Assembly: GCA_025462645.1 (NCBI GenBank)
Contig: JAOAPB010000061.1
Coordinates: 1 to 54,596 of the forward strand
Direction: 5' to 3'
Source: Edaphobacter sp.
Lineage (GTDB): Bacteria; Acidobacteriota; Terriglobia; Terriglobales; Acidobacteriaceae
Length of the DNA stretch: 54,596 bases
The position numbers and the translations under genes were made by a program. Below, in pieces: positions 16,490 to 25,579 of the stretch. The notes under the pieces were generated by a model that was given only the letters and a program-made list of their open reading frames with translations, was not told the DNA's origin and ran no database searches. Numbering within the stretch: the first letter of the stretch is position 1; every line of letters begins with the position of its first letter.

Positions 16490-18502
16490 TTAGTTGTGGT
16501 CGAGGGGACGATCGGTGAAGAGGGCTTTGCCGGAGGTCTCTTCGATGAGGATCTTGTGGCTGCCGAGGAGGTGATCGACTCTGTCGCGCTCTTCGAGGGG
16601 AACGAAGAGGATCTTGCGTTCTCCGGTTCCCCAGACATGGAGCAGGTCATCGCGGGTAAGGAAGATAGGCGGAATATCCGGGAAGGTGGAGCCGAAGAAC
16701 ATGGAGGTTGACCGACCGTCGACGAGGAGGACGTCCTCGTTGAGATAGAAGGGAATGGAGGAGCCGTAGGACTGGTCTCCGTAGAGGATAACCTGATTTT
16801 CGCGGGAGATCAGGTGGTCGTCTTCAAGCTCCTGGATCTTCTCGGCGAGATCCTGCGAGGAGAGCATTGGGCCGAAGCGGACCAGGGCGATGTGGGCGGC
16901 GATCAGAAAGGTCGCGCTTGTAAGAGCGATGGCTAAGGTGGAGGCGAGATGGCGGCGGCGGATGCGAAGGAGCCAGGCGGCGGTGGGACCGATGGCGAAC
17001 GCTAACGTGGCGAGGGCGGCGGGGAGGCGCAAGGCGGCGAAGCTGGGGCCGGTGAGGTCGAAGAGGTGCGACATGGAGAGGGTGTAGTCGCCGACTCCGC
17101 GGTGGGCCAGCAGATCGCCGATATCGGGAACGAAGGGAAGGCGGCGGGAGTTCCAGAGGCCTACAGAGAGAGTAATGGCGACGGCGAGGCCCACGATGGT
17201 GAGGGTGGCGTGGGCGATGGTCATCCATAGGTGAGTGGTCTTGTCTTCGGAGTAGAGACGTTCGGCTCGACTGAGGGCTGCGGCGATGAGCATCAGGATG
17301 GGGAGGTAGGCGGGGAAGGTGTAGTACTCCTGGTTGGTGGAGATGGAGAAGAAGACCAGGATGAGAGCAGTGTAGATGGTGAGGAGGAGCGTAGTGCGGG
17401 TGGCGAAGGTGTCGACGGAGTAGCGGACGTACCTGAAGGGACTCCGACCTTCGTCACCCGCATCATCGAGCGATTGAAATTTGAGGGCGTGTCGGGAGGC
17501 GCTCCTGCGCTGCTGGAAGACCTTCCATCCCTTGATGAAGGCGCAGGGCAGGAAGAGGCTCCAGGGGAAGAGCCAGACGAGGTGGAGGCTCCAGAAGAGG
17601 TATCCGGGAAGCTTGTTGTAGTCCATGGGGATGCGCTTGCCGAGGAAGCGAAGGAAGTGCTCGTTGACGAAGTAGAACCAGAAGAAGCCGTGGCCGTCCA
17701 GACCGCCGGTATTGCGGAGGCCGGCGAGAATGTGCCAGGGGGCGGCGATCGCGAGGAAGAGGAGGAGTCCGGAGAAGGGGCGAAGGGTGCGCCATCGCCT
17801 GTAGTCGCCGGTTAGGATGAGGTAGACGATGGCGCTACCGAAGAAGAAGACGGGTGCGACGAGACCTTTGGTGAGGACGGCCAGGGCAAGGGCGATCCAC
17901 ATGGCGTAGGTGTGGATGGCTGTCTGCGAGGCGGGCCGCTTCGCAGCGGCTGCCAAGCATCCACCCTGGGTCGAGATGACTGTGATCGGGTGGTCGAGAG
18001 CGTTCAACAGGCAGTAGAGGGCGGTGCAGAGGAAGAGGGAGAGCAGGACCTCGGGGATGTAGATGCGGGTGAAGAGAAATACGCCGATCGAGGTGAGGAT
18101 GGCGAGGCCGGTATAGAGCGCGGTACGGGCACGGAAGGCTTTGTCGGCCCAGTGGTAGCCGAGGAGAGCGAGGAGGAGGACTCCGATGGCTTGCGGGAGG
18201 TGGGCGGCGAAGGTGTTGAAGCCGAAGATGCGGAAGCTGAGCGCGTCGAGCCAGTAGGGGAGTGGCGCCTTCTCGAGGTAGCGGATGCCGTTGACGTGGA
18301 GGGTGACGAGGTCGCCTGTGAGGGCCATGTGGCGTGCGGCGTTGGCGTGGGTGGCGTCCGCATCGTCGAGCAAGGGCGGGTTGAAGAGAGAGCTGAAGAA
18401 GATGATGAGCCAGAGACCACCGAGGAGAGCGAGCGCAGTGCGACGCGAGGGCGCAGCGGTAGGTAAAGGGGCGAGACGTTCAGGGAGGATTTGATTGATC
18501 AT
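16490..18502 (-). CDS. GT39 (ArnT/PMT-like) membrane glycosyltransferase, second copy
   Basis: A 670-aa paralogue of the next gene. It has FNPPLLDDADATHANAARHM then VNGIRYLEKAPLPYWLDALS, the same acidic pair and K-x-P-x-x-YW block. About 12 hydrophobic segments are followed by a soluble C-terminal domain that ends LFTDRPLDHN. An in-frame extension reaches 18709, but the ATG at 18502 begins just before the first membrane segment, so I take that one; its ribosome binding site is weak. It is divergent from the exopolyphosphatase gene. The tandem GT39 pair next to an HpnI-like enzyme suggests envelope glycolipid or glycoprotein decoration; this is inferred from context only. Confidence 0.86.
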   Translation of the reverse strand: MINQILPERLAPLPTAAPSRRTALALLGGLWLIIFFSSLFNPPLLDDADATHANAARHMALTGDLVTLHVNGIRYLEKAPLPYWLDALSFRIFGFNTFAAHLPQAIGVLLLALLGYHWADKAFRARTALYTGLAILTSIGVFLFTRIYIPEVLLSLFLCTALYCLLNALDHPITVISTQGGCLAAAAKRPASQTAIHTYAMWIALALAVLTKGLVAPVFFFGSAIVYLILTGDYRRWRTLRPFSGLLLFLAIAAPWHILAGLRNTGGLDGHGFFWFYFVNEHFLRFLGKRIPMDYNKLPGYLFWSLHLVWLFPWSLFLPCAFIKGWKVFQQRRSASRHALKFQSLDDAGDEGRSPFRYVRYSVDTFATRTTLLLTIYTALILVFFSISTNQEYYTFPAYLPILMLIAAALSRAERLYSEDKTTHLWMTIAHATLTIVGLAVAITLSVGLWNSRRLPFVPDIGDLLAHRGVGDYTLSMSHLFDLTGPSFAALRLPAALATLAFAIGPTAAWLLRIRRRHLASTLAIALTSATFLIAAHIALVRFGPMLSSQDLAEKIQELEDDHLISRENQVILYGDQSYGSSIPFYLNEDVLLVDGRSTSMFFGSTFPDIPPIFLTRDDLLHVWGTGERKILFVPLEERDRVDHLLGSHKILIEETSGKALFTDRPLDHN

Positions 18503-18650
18503 GATGTGAGGCTTGCCCTCTAAGGATAAATTGCGTGAACCCATATGCCGGGGTAAATCTGGGGTGCATCGTATGGGGAGGCTTGCTGGGTACATGGGGA
18601 TGTATCTTTGCTTGTGGGGGCGATTCTGCCCTGAGGTGAAGTGAAGGAAG

Positions 18651-20213
18651 ATGCCAACGTTCGCTGCGGTTGATATCGGGTCCAATTCGTGCCGTTTGAA
18701 GATTGCCACGGTGCATATGCACCGATTGAAGACACTGCACGAAGACCGAGAGGTTACGCGGCTGGGAGAGAGCGTCTTTCAGACGGGAGTGATCTCTCCG
18801 GAGGCGATGGCGGCGACGATTCGTGCGTTGAAGCGGTTTCACAAAGCCGTGCAGCTGCATGTGGTGGACAAGGTTCGGGTGGTGGCAACAAGCGCGATGC
18901 GGGATGCCCGGAATGCCGAAGCGTTTACGGAGTGGGTGCAGTCGGCTACAGGCTGGAACGTCGAGGTGATCTCGGGACTGGAAGAGGGGCGGTTGATCCA
19001 TCTGGGGGTGGTGACGCATGAGGTCGGGGCACGGGGGCGGTGCCTGCTGATCGACCTGGGTGGCGGGAGCTGCGAGGTCACGGTGTCGGATGGCGCGCGG
19101 ATCAAGTCGATGGTGAGCATGTCGCTGGGCGCGGTGAGGTTGCAGCAGGAGTTTCTGCAGACCGATCCTCCGACGAAGGAAGATGTAGCGAGGCTGAAGC
19201 AGTTCATCGACCGGGAGCTGCGGAAGGCGGAACGTAAGCTGGGAACGCCTCGGGTGGGGCTGGTGATTGCGACGTCAGGCACGGCGGCGGCGCTAGCGGA
19301 GGCGAGCGGACATGTGCGGAAGGGGAGGGCCGCGAAGAAGACGCTGGCGAAGAAGCGGCTGGATCGGGTGGGGGCGTTGACAGCGGACACTCCGGACGTG
19401 CGGCGGCTCGCGGACCGGCTGGTGAAGATGAACAATGAGCAGAGAGCGGCGGTTCCGGGGATTGGGCCGCGACGGTCGGAGATCATCGTGGGCGGCGCGC
19501 TGGTGTATGCGAGTCTGCTGGAGCGACTGGGGTTGAAGGGGTTTCGCTACTCGCCATTGGGGCTGAGAGATGGGATTTTAGCGCAGATGCTGGCGGAGGT
19601 GGATCTTCGAACTTCGGTACACCAGAAGATCGAGAGTGAGCGGTGGGCGGGGGTTCTGGAGGTCTGCCGGAGGTATGGGATTGAGCAGCGGAAGGTTGAG
19701 CCGGTGCGGGAGCACGTGGTTCAGCTCTTCGATTCGCTGGCTCGGGTCCATGAGCTTCCGGAGGAGTACAAGCTGTGGCTGGAGGCTGCGGCGATGATGC
19801 AGGATGTGGGAAAGTTCATGAACCATCAGGGGCACTTCCGCCATACGCAGTACATCATCGCGAACTCGGAGATCTTTGGATTTTCACCGGAGCAGCGGGC
19901 TATTGTGAGTGCGCTGGCGCGATATCTGGGTAAGACGAGGCCGGACCCGATGGACCGGGTGATGCGTACGATTCCCATGGAAGAGCATCCGCATGTCGTT
20001 CGGGCAGTAGTGCTGCTGCGGTTGGCGGTGGCTCTGAACCAGGACAGGGCCAGCGCGGTGGTGCAGATGCGGTCGCATGTTTATCCGAAGCGAGTGTTGC
20101 TCGAGCTCGTACCGGGACGTGGCGGTGCGGAGCTGGAGGCGTGGTCGCTGAAGAAGGAGGCGACTTACTTCCGCGAGGTCTTCCGACGGGAGCTCTTCGT
20201 CGAGGTGGCGTAG
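18651..20213 (+). CDS. ppx: Ppx/GppA-family exopolyphosphatase / pppGpp phosphohydrolase
   Basis: A 520-aa enzyme of the ASKHA phosphatase family. It begins PTFAAVDIGSNSCRLKIATV, the first phosphate loop, and VVATSAMRDARN and LIDLGGGSCEVTV (second loop) follow. The actin-like part ends around residue 310 with YSPLGLRDGILAQML. The C-terminal half is an HD-type domain containing AAAMMQDVGKFMNHQGHFRH. Such proteins degrade polyphosphate chains and/or convert pppGpp to ppGpp; which activity dominates cannot be read from sequence. The start ATG follows GAAGTGAAGGAAG. The 3' end overlaps the convergent sixA gene by 49 nt. Confidence 0.92.
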   Translation: MPTFAAVDIGSNSCRLKIATVHMHRLKTLHEDREVTRLGESVFQTGVISPEAMAATIRALKRFHKAVQLHVVDKVRVVATSAMRDARNAEAFTEWVQSATGWNVEVISGLEEGRLIHLGVVTHEVGARGRCLLIDLGGGSCEVTVSDGARIKSMVSMSLGAVRLQQEFLQTDPPTKEDVARLKQFIDRELRKAERKLGTPRVGLVIATSGTAAALAEASGHVRKGRAAKKTLAKKRLDRVGALTADTPDVRRLADRLVKMNNEQRAAVPGIGPRRSEIIVGGALVYASLLERLGLKGFRYSPLGLRDGILAQMLAEVDLRTSVHQKIESERWAGVLEVCRRYGIEQRKVEPVREHVVQLFDSLARVHELPEEYKLWLEAAAMMQDVGKFMNHQGHFRHTQYIIANSEIFGFSPEQRAIVSALARYLGKTRPDPMDRVMRTIPMEEHPHVVRAVVLLRLAVALNQDRASAVVQMRSHVYPKRVLLELVPGRGGAELEAWSLKKEATYFREVFRRELFVEVA

Positions 20214-20701
20214 AGGGCGCGAACGAGGCGGGGATCGAGGAGTCCTTGCAGGGTGGCAGGGCCTCGGGTAAGTGAGAGCCGGGCGATGGAGCCTTTGCGG
20301 AGGCGCACCTGTGCGGTGGCGTGGCTGGAGGCAGGGACGAGGAGTGCGCCTAAGAATCTGTTGATGTTGGGGTTGTGGCCAACGACGAGAAGATTTTCGT
20401 TGCCGCGGCACTCGTAGAGGAGCTTCTGGAAGTCCTGCAGGGTAGCCTCGGGAGCGAGGGCGTTGGAGAGCAGGATCTGAGCCTCGTAGCCGGTCTCGGT
20501 TCCGATAAGGGAGGCGGTCTGGAGGCTGCGTTTAAGCGGACTGGAAACGATAAGGTCGAACTGTATCTTCAATGCATTCAATACATATGCGAGATGAAGG
20601 CAGTGACGCTTGCCGTCCTTGTCAAGGGGGCGCTTGAGGTCGAGGACTGGGTTTTTGCGGCGAATGCCTGCGCTGGCGTGGCGAAGAATAAATAAATTCA
20701 T
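20165..20701 (-). CDS. sixA: Phosphohistidine phosphatase SixA-like (histidine phosphatase superfamily)
   Basis: A 178-aa protein. The N-terminus MNLFILRHASAG carries the RHG-type catalytic motif in its SixA form (RHA), with the phospho-acceptor His at residue 8. IVSSPLKRSLQTA supplies the second catalytic Arg region and LLVVGHNPNI the second catalytic His. SixA removes phosphate from histidine of phosphotransfer proteins such as NPr/ArcB. The C-terminus ends in a basic SSRRKTSRK tail that runs 49 nt into the 3' end of ppx on the other strand, so both genes code through the same DNA. The pairing of two phosphatases is suggestive of phosphate signalling but is only positional. Confidence 0.9.
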   Translation of the reverse strand: MNLFILRHASAGIRRKNPVLDLKRPLDKDGKRHCLHLAYVLNALKIQFDLIVSSPLKRSLQTASLIGTETGYEAQILLSNALAPEATLQDFQKLLYECRGNENLLVVGHNPNINRFLGALLVPASSHATAQVRLRKGSIARLSLTRGPATLQGLLDPRLVRALYATSTKSSRRKTSRK

Positions 20702-20774
20702 AATCTATTCATATTCTAGAGCAGACTTGTTTCTGGATGGTTGTTTTGCGGTGACGTTGTGGTGAAGTGTGTGG

Positions 20775-22001
20775 CTATCGCGGCGGTTTAGCCGGGTCGT
20801 GATGGAAGACTCCGGGGTCGGGCTCGTCAAGTGAAGGGGATGCTGGTTCGGGATTGGGGATGGGGTCTGAAGCCTTAGCGGGGGTGGGGTCGAAGAGCGG
20901 GGGAGCGAACCGGTCATCGGGCGAGAGGGGGGCCGGATAGATGGGATTGAGGGGATCCATCGTGTAGATCATGTCTATGTGATTGCTCTTGGCTTTGTCA
21001 TCGCTCATGGTTGTGTGATTGCGAGGGCGATCGGCGAGATGGCTGGAGGGTTCGGTCTCGGGGCTCCAGGTTGGGTGTTTGGGGTGGATGTCGTAGATGT
21101 CGGCCGATGGGATGGGATTTTGCAGGGCGAGGGAGGTCTCGGCTCCGCGCTGCCAGAAGCGGGTGAAGAGCATGAAGAAGAGGCCTGACTGGGCGAGGAG
21201 GAACAGGGGCCAGACGCGAGGTTGGGCAAGCATGTGCATGGCGACACGGGCGGTGAAGACGACGGCAGCGGCTCCACAGAGGGTGAGGAAGAGGAAGGTG
21301 AGCCAGGCTCGGGCGAGATGATGCCGAAGGGTGCGTAGCGCAGGGAGGAGGGTGCGGCGGACTCGGCGGTCGGGCTTTCCGTTTGGGCGAAAGTGTTGGC
21401 CGAGTTGGACGGTGTAGACCTCGACCAGATCGAAGTAGAGGCGGATGAGAGAGGCCGCGAGGAAGATGAGGAGATAGCCGGCGAGGGTGAGGAGGAGGGC
21501 CGGGCGGCCTACGTGATAGGTGTCGACATGAGTTGCCCAGAGGTTTTGCAGGGCGACTATGGGAGCGAGGATGATAGCGGCGACGAGGAGGGCGAGCAAG
21601 GTGATGCGAAAGAAGCGCCAGAAGTGGAGGAGTCCCTGCTGGAGAAGGGTCCCGAGGCGGGCGGGGGTAGAGGTCTGGTAGCAGAAGAGGGTTCCGGGAA
21701 CGAGGAGGAAGTAGACGAGGAGATAGGCGGGGATGCTGGTGTGGCTGGCTGCGGCGCTGGTGGTTCCTGTAGGGCCTTCGGTGAGGTGCAGGACAGTCTC
21801 GGCCACGGTGCCGAGGTCGAAGCCGTTGATGAGGCGTTGCGAGGCCAGCGAGTGATTGAGGATGGAGGAGAGCTGGAGGTGGAGGCCGATTGAGAAGGCG
21901 AGCGCGAGGATGAGGTTGAAGAGGTAGGTCCAGAGGAAGGCCGGGAGGCGGCGGAGAGTGAGTCCGAGGCCATGGATAAGGATGCTGCGGCGTTCGATCA
22001 T
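20775..22001 (-). CDS. Multi-pass membrane protein of unknown function
   Basis: A 408-aa protein I do not recognise. Residues 1-270 contain about six hydrophobic segments (for example FLWTYLFNLILALAFSIGL, IPAYLLVYFLLVPGTLFCY and ITLLALLVAAIILAPIVAL). Between two of them lies a conserved-looking YFDLVEVYTVQLGQ. The C-terminal 130 residues are soluble, Pro/Asp/Ser-rich and probably disordered, ending DPGVFHHDPAKPPR. The ATG follows AAGGGAGTAGCCC, a good ribosome binding site. The next gene on the strand (22056-22580) is also a membrane protein, 54 nt away, so they may be co-transcribed. Confidence 0.8.
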   Translation of the reverse strand: MIERRSILIHGLGLTLRRLPAFLWTYLFNLILALAFSIGLHLQLSSILNHSLASQRLINGFDLGTVAETVLHLTEGPTGTTSAAASHTSIPAYLLVYFLLVPGTLFCYQTSTPARLGTLLQQGLLHFWRFFRITLLALLVAAIILAPIVALQNLWATHVDTYHVGRPALLLTLAGYLLIFLAASLIRLYFDLVEVYTVQLGQHFRPNGKPDRRVRRTLLPALRTLRHHLARAWLTFLFLTLCGAAAVVFTARVAMHMLAQPRVWPLFLLAQSGLFFMLFTRFWQRGAETSLALQNPIPSADIYDIHPKHPTWSPETEPSSHLADRPRNHTTMSDDKAKSNHIDMIYTMDPLNPIYPAPLSPDDRFAPPLFDPTPAKASDPIPNPEPASPSLDEPDPGVFHHDPAKPPR

Positions 22002-22055
22002 GGGCTACTCCCTTCGATGCGCGGAGGAGCCTATAGGGTATTCAGCGGAGGCGAG

Positions 22056-22580
22056 TTAAGCGAGTTTCTTTTTTCGGCGCGCTTCAACCATGGTGAAGAA
22101 CTCAATGAAGACACAGAGGAGACCTGCTGGAGCGAGACCGGCAGCAATCATAGCGGCCCAGCCGAAGCCCATTCCGGTGATCACTTCGGCGGAGGTGAGG
22201 ATGAGGGCCGTACCGACGAGGATGACGCCGAGCCAACGGCGGACTGTGGAGGTGAAGTCGCCTTTGGGGGCGTGGGCATGGTTGTAGAACTCCTGCAGAG
22301 GGGCTTTGCCACGGCCATGATGGTCGAAGATGGAGTAGCGCAGGGTGGGGTGGGAGGCAAGCTGCCGGGTGCAGTGCTGCTTGGCTTCGGCGAGGTTGCC
22401 GAAGACGATACAGGCACCTTCTCTGTCGGGATCGAGACAGGGGGAGCCGTCTGGGTTCATGAGGGATCCACCGAAGGCAGTGGTGCAGAGGACGGCGAAC
22501 TCACCGGAGATCATGCGATCGTTCCAGGATGTAGGGGTAGCGGATGGGTCGAAGAGGAGATAGGCGCGGGAGGATGACAT
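22056..22580 (-). CDS. Hypothetical protein with two C-terminal TM helices
   Basis: A 174-aa protein without a family I can name. A soluble N-terminal part (about 1-110) holds SPCLDPDREGACIVFGNLAE, then SIFDHHGRGKAPLQEF, with Cys and His residues that could bind metal. Two hydrophobic segments follow (LGVILVGTALILTSAEVI and MIAAGLAPAGLLCVFIEFF), ending in a basic EARRKKKLA tail. I chose ATG at 22580 over an upstream in-frame start at 22619 because the preceding residues look non-coding; its ribosome binding site (GAAGAA) is modest. It lies in the same direction as the multi-pass protein downstream. Confidence 0.65.
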   Translation of the reverse strand: MSSSRAYLLFDPSATPTSWNDRMISGEFAVLCTTAFGGSLMNPDGSPCLDPDREGACIVFGNLAEAKQHCTRQLASHPTLRYSIFDHHGRGKAPLQEFYNHAHAPKGDFTSTVRRWLGVILVGTALILTSAEVITGMGFGWAAMIAAGLAPAGLLCVFIEFFTMVEARRKKKLA

Positions 22581-22652
22581 TTCTTCGATTAGGGTAACCG
22601 CGACAGCAACGGCAAACACACAGCAGAGGCACAGTTGGCGTTTGGAGTGAGG

Positions 22653-24845
22653 TTAGACGATCCAGGCTATGAGTTGGGCTGCGAGTTGGTGGAGGCTTAG
22701 CCAGATATTGACTAACTTGCCTGTGGGGATGTGGTTGGCAACGGTGGAATAGCTGTTGTTGAAGAAGTTTCTGTCGAGGAGGACCGTATGGTCAGGGTCG
22801 ATCTCGACGGAGAGGATCTTTGCGTTGCGGGTGTAGGCGAACTTTGTCCAGCGGTCTGCGCCATCCCATTGTTCGCGCTGGTGGGTCCCGTCGGTGAAGA
22901 CGATTTCGACCGTGAGGGGGAGGATGAAGTCGCCTTTGCGGCGGAGATAGACGGTGTCGAGATACTGGACCTGTCTGGGATCTTTGGGCGCGGGTTGCCA
23001 CCATTGGACGGGGTCAGAGGAGATGCTGTCGACGGTGTAGTCGAGGACCTGGGTTCCGTAGACGGCCTGGTTGAGGAAGGGACGGAGGGTGGAGTTGGTG
23101 GCTGTGGCGGTGGCGAAGTCGGGATGACCGCTGGAGGTTAACGGTGGATTAGAGGGAAAGAGCTGTGCCGAGGCAAAGGGAACCGCAGGTTCTTCGGCTG
23201 CGGTGTTTCCGTCACGTGTGTTTGGTACAGGATGCTGATCTCCTGCCGTTGATCCAAGTGTGGGAGAGCTCTGAGTCCCTTCGCGTGGAGAGGGGGTTGT
23301 TTGCGCAGGGATCGTGGTGATGGCTTTGCCGCGGGCGATGGCTACCTGCTCGATGGTGCGGAGAAAGTCTTCGGTGGTGGGGTGGGCGAAGCGGTAGCGC
23401 TGGAAGTAAGTGCGCAGGGCTTCGTCCATGGTGTCGCTGCCGATGAAACCTTCGAGGGTGGCGAGGAGGGTGGCGGCCTTGCCGTAGGTGATGCCCGCGT
23501 AGGAGCTGCTGTCGCGGAACTTGAAGGCGAAGCGCGTGACGGGGTCGAAGTCAGGAGAGGCAAGATAGCCGAGGCGCTGGAGCTCGTAGTCGGCGGCGTT
23601 GGCATAGGCGCGGTCCAGGACGGAGGTGTTGCGGCCGAGGATGGCGTCGAGGACCTTGACCTCCGTGTAGGAGTTGATGCCCTCGTCGAGCCAGGCTTCT
23701 TCGAACTCGTTGGTGGCGACCATGCCGTACCAGTACTGGTGGCCGAACTCGTGCTCGGCGGTGAGTTCGGTGATGTGGGTGGGCTCATACCAGGAGGTGT
23801 CGCCGGTGACGAGGGTGGGGTACTCCATCCCGCCTATCTGGGAGTCGGGCTCAGGGTCGATGACGGTGATGATCTTGTAGGGGTAAGACCCGTAGCGCTG
23901 GTCGAACTGCTTCATCGTCTTCTGGAGGATGTCGAGGTAGCGGGGGCCGGCTTTGGGATGGGCAGCGAGGGCAAGGACGTGGATCTGGACGGGGCCGAGG
24001 GAGGAGACGAAGATGCCGTCGGTGACGGTGAAGTTGGGGGAGGCGGCGAAGGCAAAGTCGCCGATGTCCTCGCCGTAGAAGCCGAGAGTTTTGGTTTCAT
24101 TGGGAGAGCCATTCTGGTCGATGAACTCGCCGGTGGGGACTCCGGAGGCTCCTACCTTGTAGCGGCGGGGCAGGGTGAGGTGGACGTTGAAGGTTGCGAA
24201 GTCGGAGAAGAATTCGGTGGTGGAGTGGTATTGATGGCAGTTCCAGGCACCGTGCCAGAAGACGCCGGGCTTGGGATACCACTGGCCGCCCATGATGAAG
24301 TCGCGCTTGTAGCCGTTGCGGGCGATAGAGAGGGGGAACTGATCGTGGAAGGTGATGTGGAAGGTGATGGAGTCGTTGGGGGCGAGAGGGTGGGGTAGGT
24401 TGATTTCGGCCACGGTGTGGTCTTCGGCGTTGTTGTCGTCGGGTGCGGTGAAGTGCAGGGTTGGGGTCAGGTCGCCGTAGCCTTCGGCGTCGATGTGGGA
24501 GATGGTGATGCTGCCTTGCTTCTCCCTGGGATAGGAGCTGGCCTTTTCGGAGTCGCGGATGCCACCGGAGAAGTGAGTCTCACGGGTGAAGGAGGACTGG
24601 GGGCGGAAGGCGTTGAGGTAGAGGTGGAAGGGGAAGGTATTAAGGGGTTGGCCGGTGAGATTTTTGTAGGTGAGGATCTCGGTCGCGTCGAGAGTTTTCT
24701 TGTCGGTGTCGAGCTTGGCCTCGATGTCGTAGGCGACGATGCGGGTGGATAGGGGTTTGCCGTCGGGGGAGTTAGTGGCGATGCTCTGTGCTGCGAGAGG
24801 AAGGGAGAGGAGGAGAAGCGCGGCAACAAGGTGGGATCGCGGCAT
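22653..24845 (-). CDS. Secreted M1-family metallopeptidase
   Basis: A 730-aa exported zinc aminopeptidase-like protein. Residues 1-20 are a signal peptide (LVAALLLLSLPLAAQ). An N-terminal beta domain follows; the substrate-exopeptidase motif lies near GGMEYPTLVTGD (an M1 GxMEN-like motif with Tyr-Pro in place of the usual Asn). The zinc site is HEFGH at residues 365-369, with the third ligand in FEEAWLDEGINSY. The open frame extends much further upstream (to 25214) but that part overlaps the methyltransferase gene antisense-frame style, and the signal peptide fixes the start at 24845. A Pro/Thr/Ser-rich insert sits around residues 530-590. It probably trims peptides in the periplasm. Confidence 0.9.
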   Translation of the reverse strand: MPRSHLVAALLLLSLPLAAQSIATNSPDGKPLSTRIVAYDIEAKLDTDKKTLDATEILTYKNLTGQPLNTFPFHLYLNAFRPQSSFTRETHFSGGIRDSEKASSYPREKQGSITISHIDAEGYGDLTPTLHFTAPDDNNAEDHTVAEINLPHPLAPNDSITFHITFHDQFPLSIARNGYKRDFIMGGQWYPKPGVFWHGAWNCHQYHSTTEFFSDFATFNVHLTLPRRYKVGASGVPTGEFIDQNGSPNETKTLGFYGEDIGDFAFAASPNFTVTDGIFVSSLGPVQIHVLALAAHPKAGPRYLDILQKTMKQFDQRYGSYPYKIITVIDPEPDSQIGGMEYPTLVTGDTSWYEPTHITELTAEHEFGHQYWYGMVATNEFEEAWLDEGINSYTEVKVLDAILGRNTSVLDRAYANAADYELQRLGYLASPDFDPVTRFAFKFRDSSSYAGITYGKAATLLATLEGFIGSDTMDEALRTYFQRYRFAHPTTEDFLRTIEQVAIARGKAITTIPAQTTPSPREGTQSSPTLGSTAGDQHPVPNTRDGNTAAEEPAVPFASAQLFPSNPPLTSSGHPDFATATATNSTLRPFLNQAVYGTQVLDYTVDSISSDPVQWWQPAPKDPRQVQYLDTVYLRRKGDFILPLTVEIVFTDGTHQREQWDGADRWTKFAYTRNAKILSVEIDPDHTVLLDRNFFNNSYSTVANHIPTGKLVNIWLSLHQLAAQLIAWIV

Positions 24846-24916
24846 AGGGATTATAGGTGTGCTTTTATGTGATGCGAGAAAAGCTCTTCCAGTTTTTAAT
24901 TTGGAGCTGCCAGCTT

Positions 24917-25579
24917 TCAGTCGGGACGTGTCTGCCAGAGTTCCGCGGTGAGGAGGCCGGAGAGGAGGTGATGGTGGGTGGTGCGGGTGAGGCCGGCCCG
25001 AATGAGTGGGGTGGCGTGCTCGGGCAGGCGGGTGGTGCGGAGGCCGGTGAGGATGCGGAAGGCGAGGTAGAGGCTGCGAATGCAGGCGCAGGCGGCAAGG
25101 CGCATGGGGCCACGTGCGGGGATGCTGAAGTCGGAGATGAGCCAGAGGGCTTCGGGGGCGAGGTGCGGGGTGATGCGGGAGATCAGGGCTTCGACGTCGG
25201 ACTGGGCAAGGCAATCGAGGAAGAAGTGGGTGACTACAAGATCGTACTTTACGGGATTTGAGGGAGTGAAGGTGAGGGCGTTGGTTTGGTACGTCTGGAG
25301 ACGGGTTCCGTTTGCCTTGCAGCGTTCGCGCAGGAGATGGAGCATGGCGGCGCTGGTGTCTATGGCATCGGCCTGGAGATAGGGGTTCTGGAGGAGAAGT
25401 TGGGCGAGGAATCGGCCGTCCCCGTCGCCCAGGATGAGGGCTCGTCTCCGTTGAGCGAGCGCGGGGAGGTGGCGGAGGCGAGTTCGTTCAAGCGTTCGAC
25501 CGAGTGCGAGGTATTCGAGATAGCGATAGGGGCGTGCAATGAGGTCGAAATTAGCGGTCCTGGTATTGTTGGCGGTCAT
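24917..25579 (-). CDS. Class I SAM-dependent methyltransferase
   Basis: A 220-aa methyltransferase. The SAM-binding glycine motif is ALILGDGDGRFLAQLL (about 46-62), followed by the acidic residue in QADAIDTSAAML that contacts the ribose, and KYDLVVTHFFLDCL as the post-motif strand. The C-terminal part is rich in Arg and hydrophobic residues (LAACACIRSLYLAFRILTGL), consistent with membrane association. The gene overlaps the upstream UbiA-like gene by 4 nt (ATGA), so the two are translationally coupled. Together they resemble a prenyl-transfer plus methylation step, as in quinone synthesis, though quinone genes are absent nearby. The acceptor is unknown. Confidence 0.82.
   Translation of the reverse strand: MTANNTRTANFDLIARPYRYLEYLALGRTLERTRLRHLPALAQRRRALILGDGDGRFLAQLLLQNPYLQADAIDTSAAMLHLLRERCKANGTRLQTYQTNALTFTPSNPVKYDLVVTHFFLDCLAQSDVEALISRITPHLAPEALWLISDFSIPARGPMRLAACACIRSLYLAFRILTGLRTTRLPEHATPLIRAGLTRTTHHHLLSGLLTAELWQTRPD

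Noticed and set aside
22653..25214. An 853-aa version of the M1 peptidase
   Set aside because: The extra 123 residues overlap the methyltransferase gene and lack sense; the signal peptide begins at 24845.
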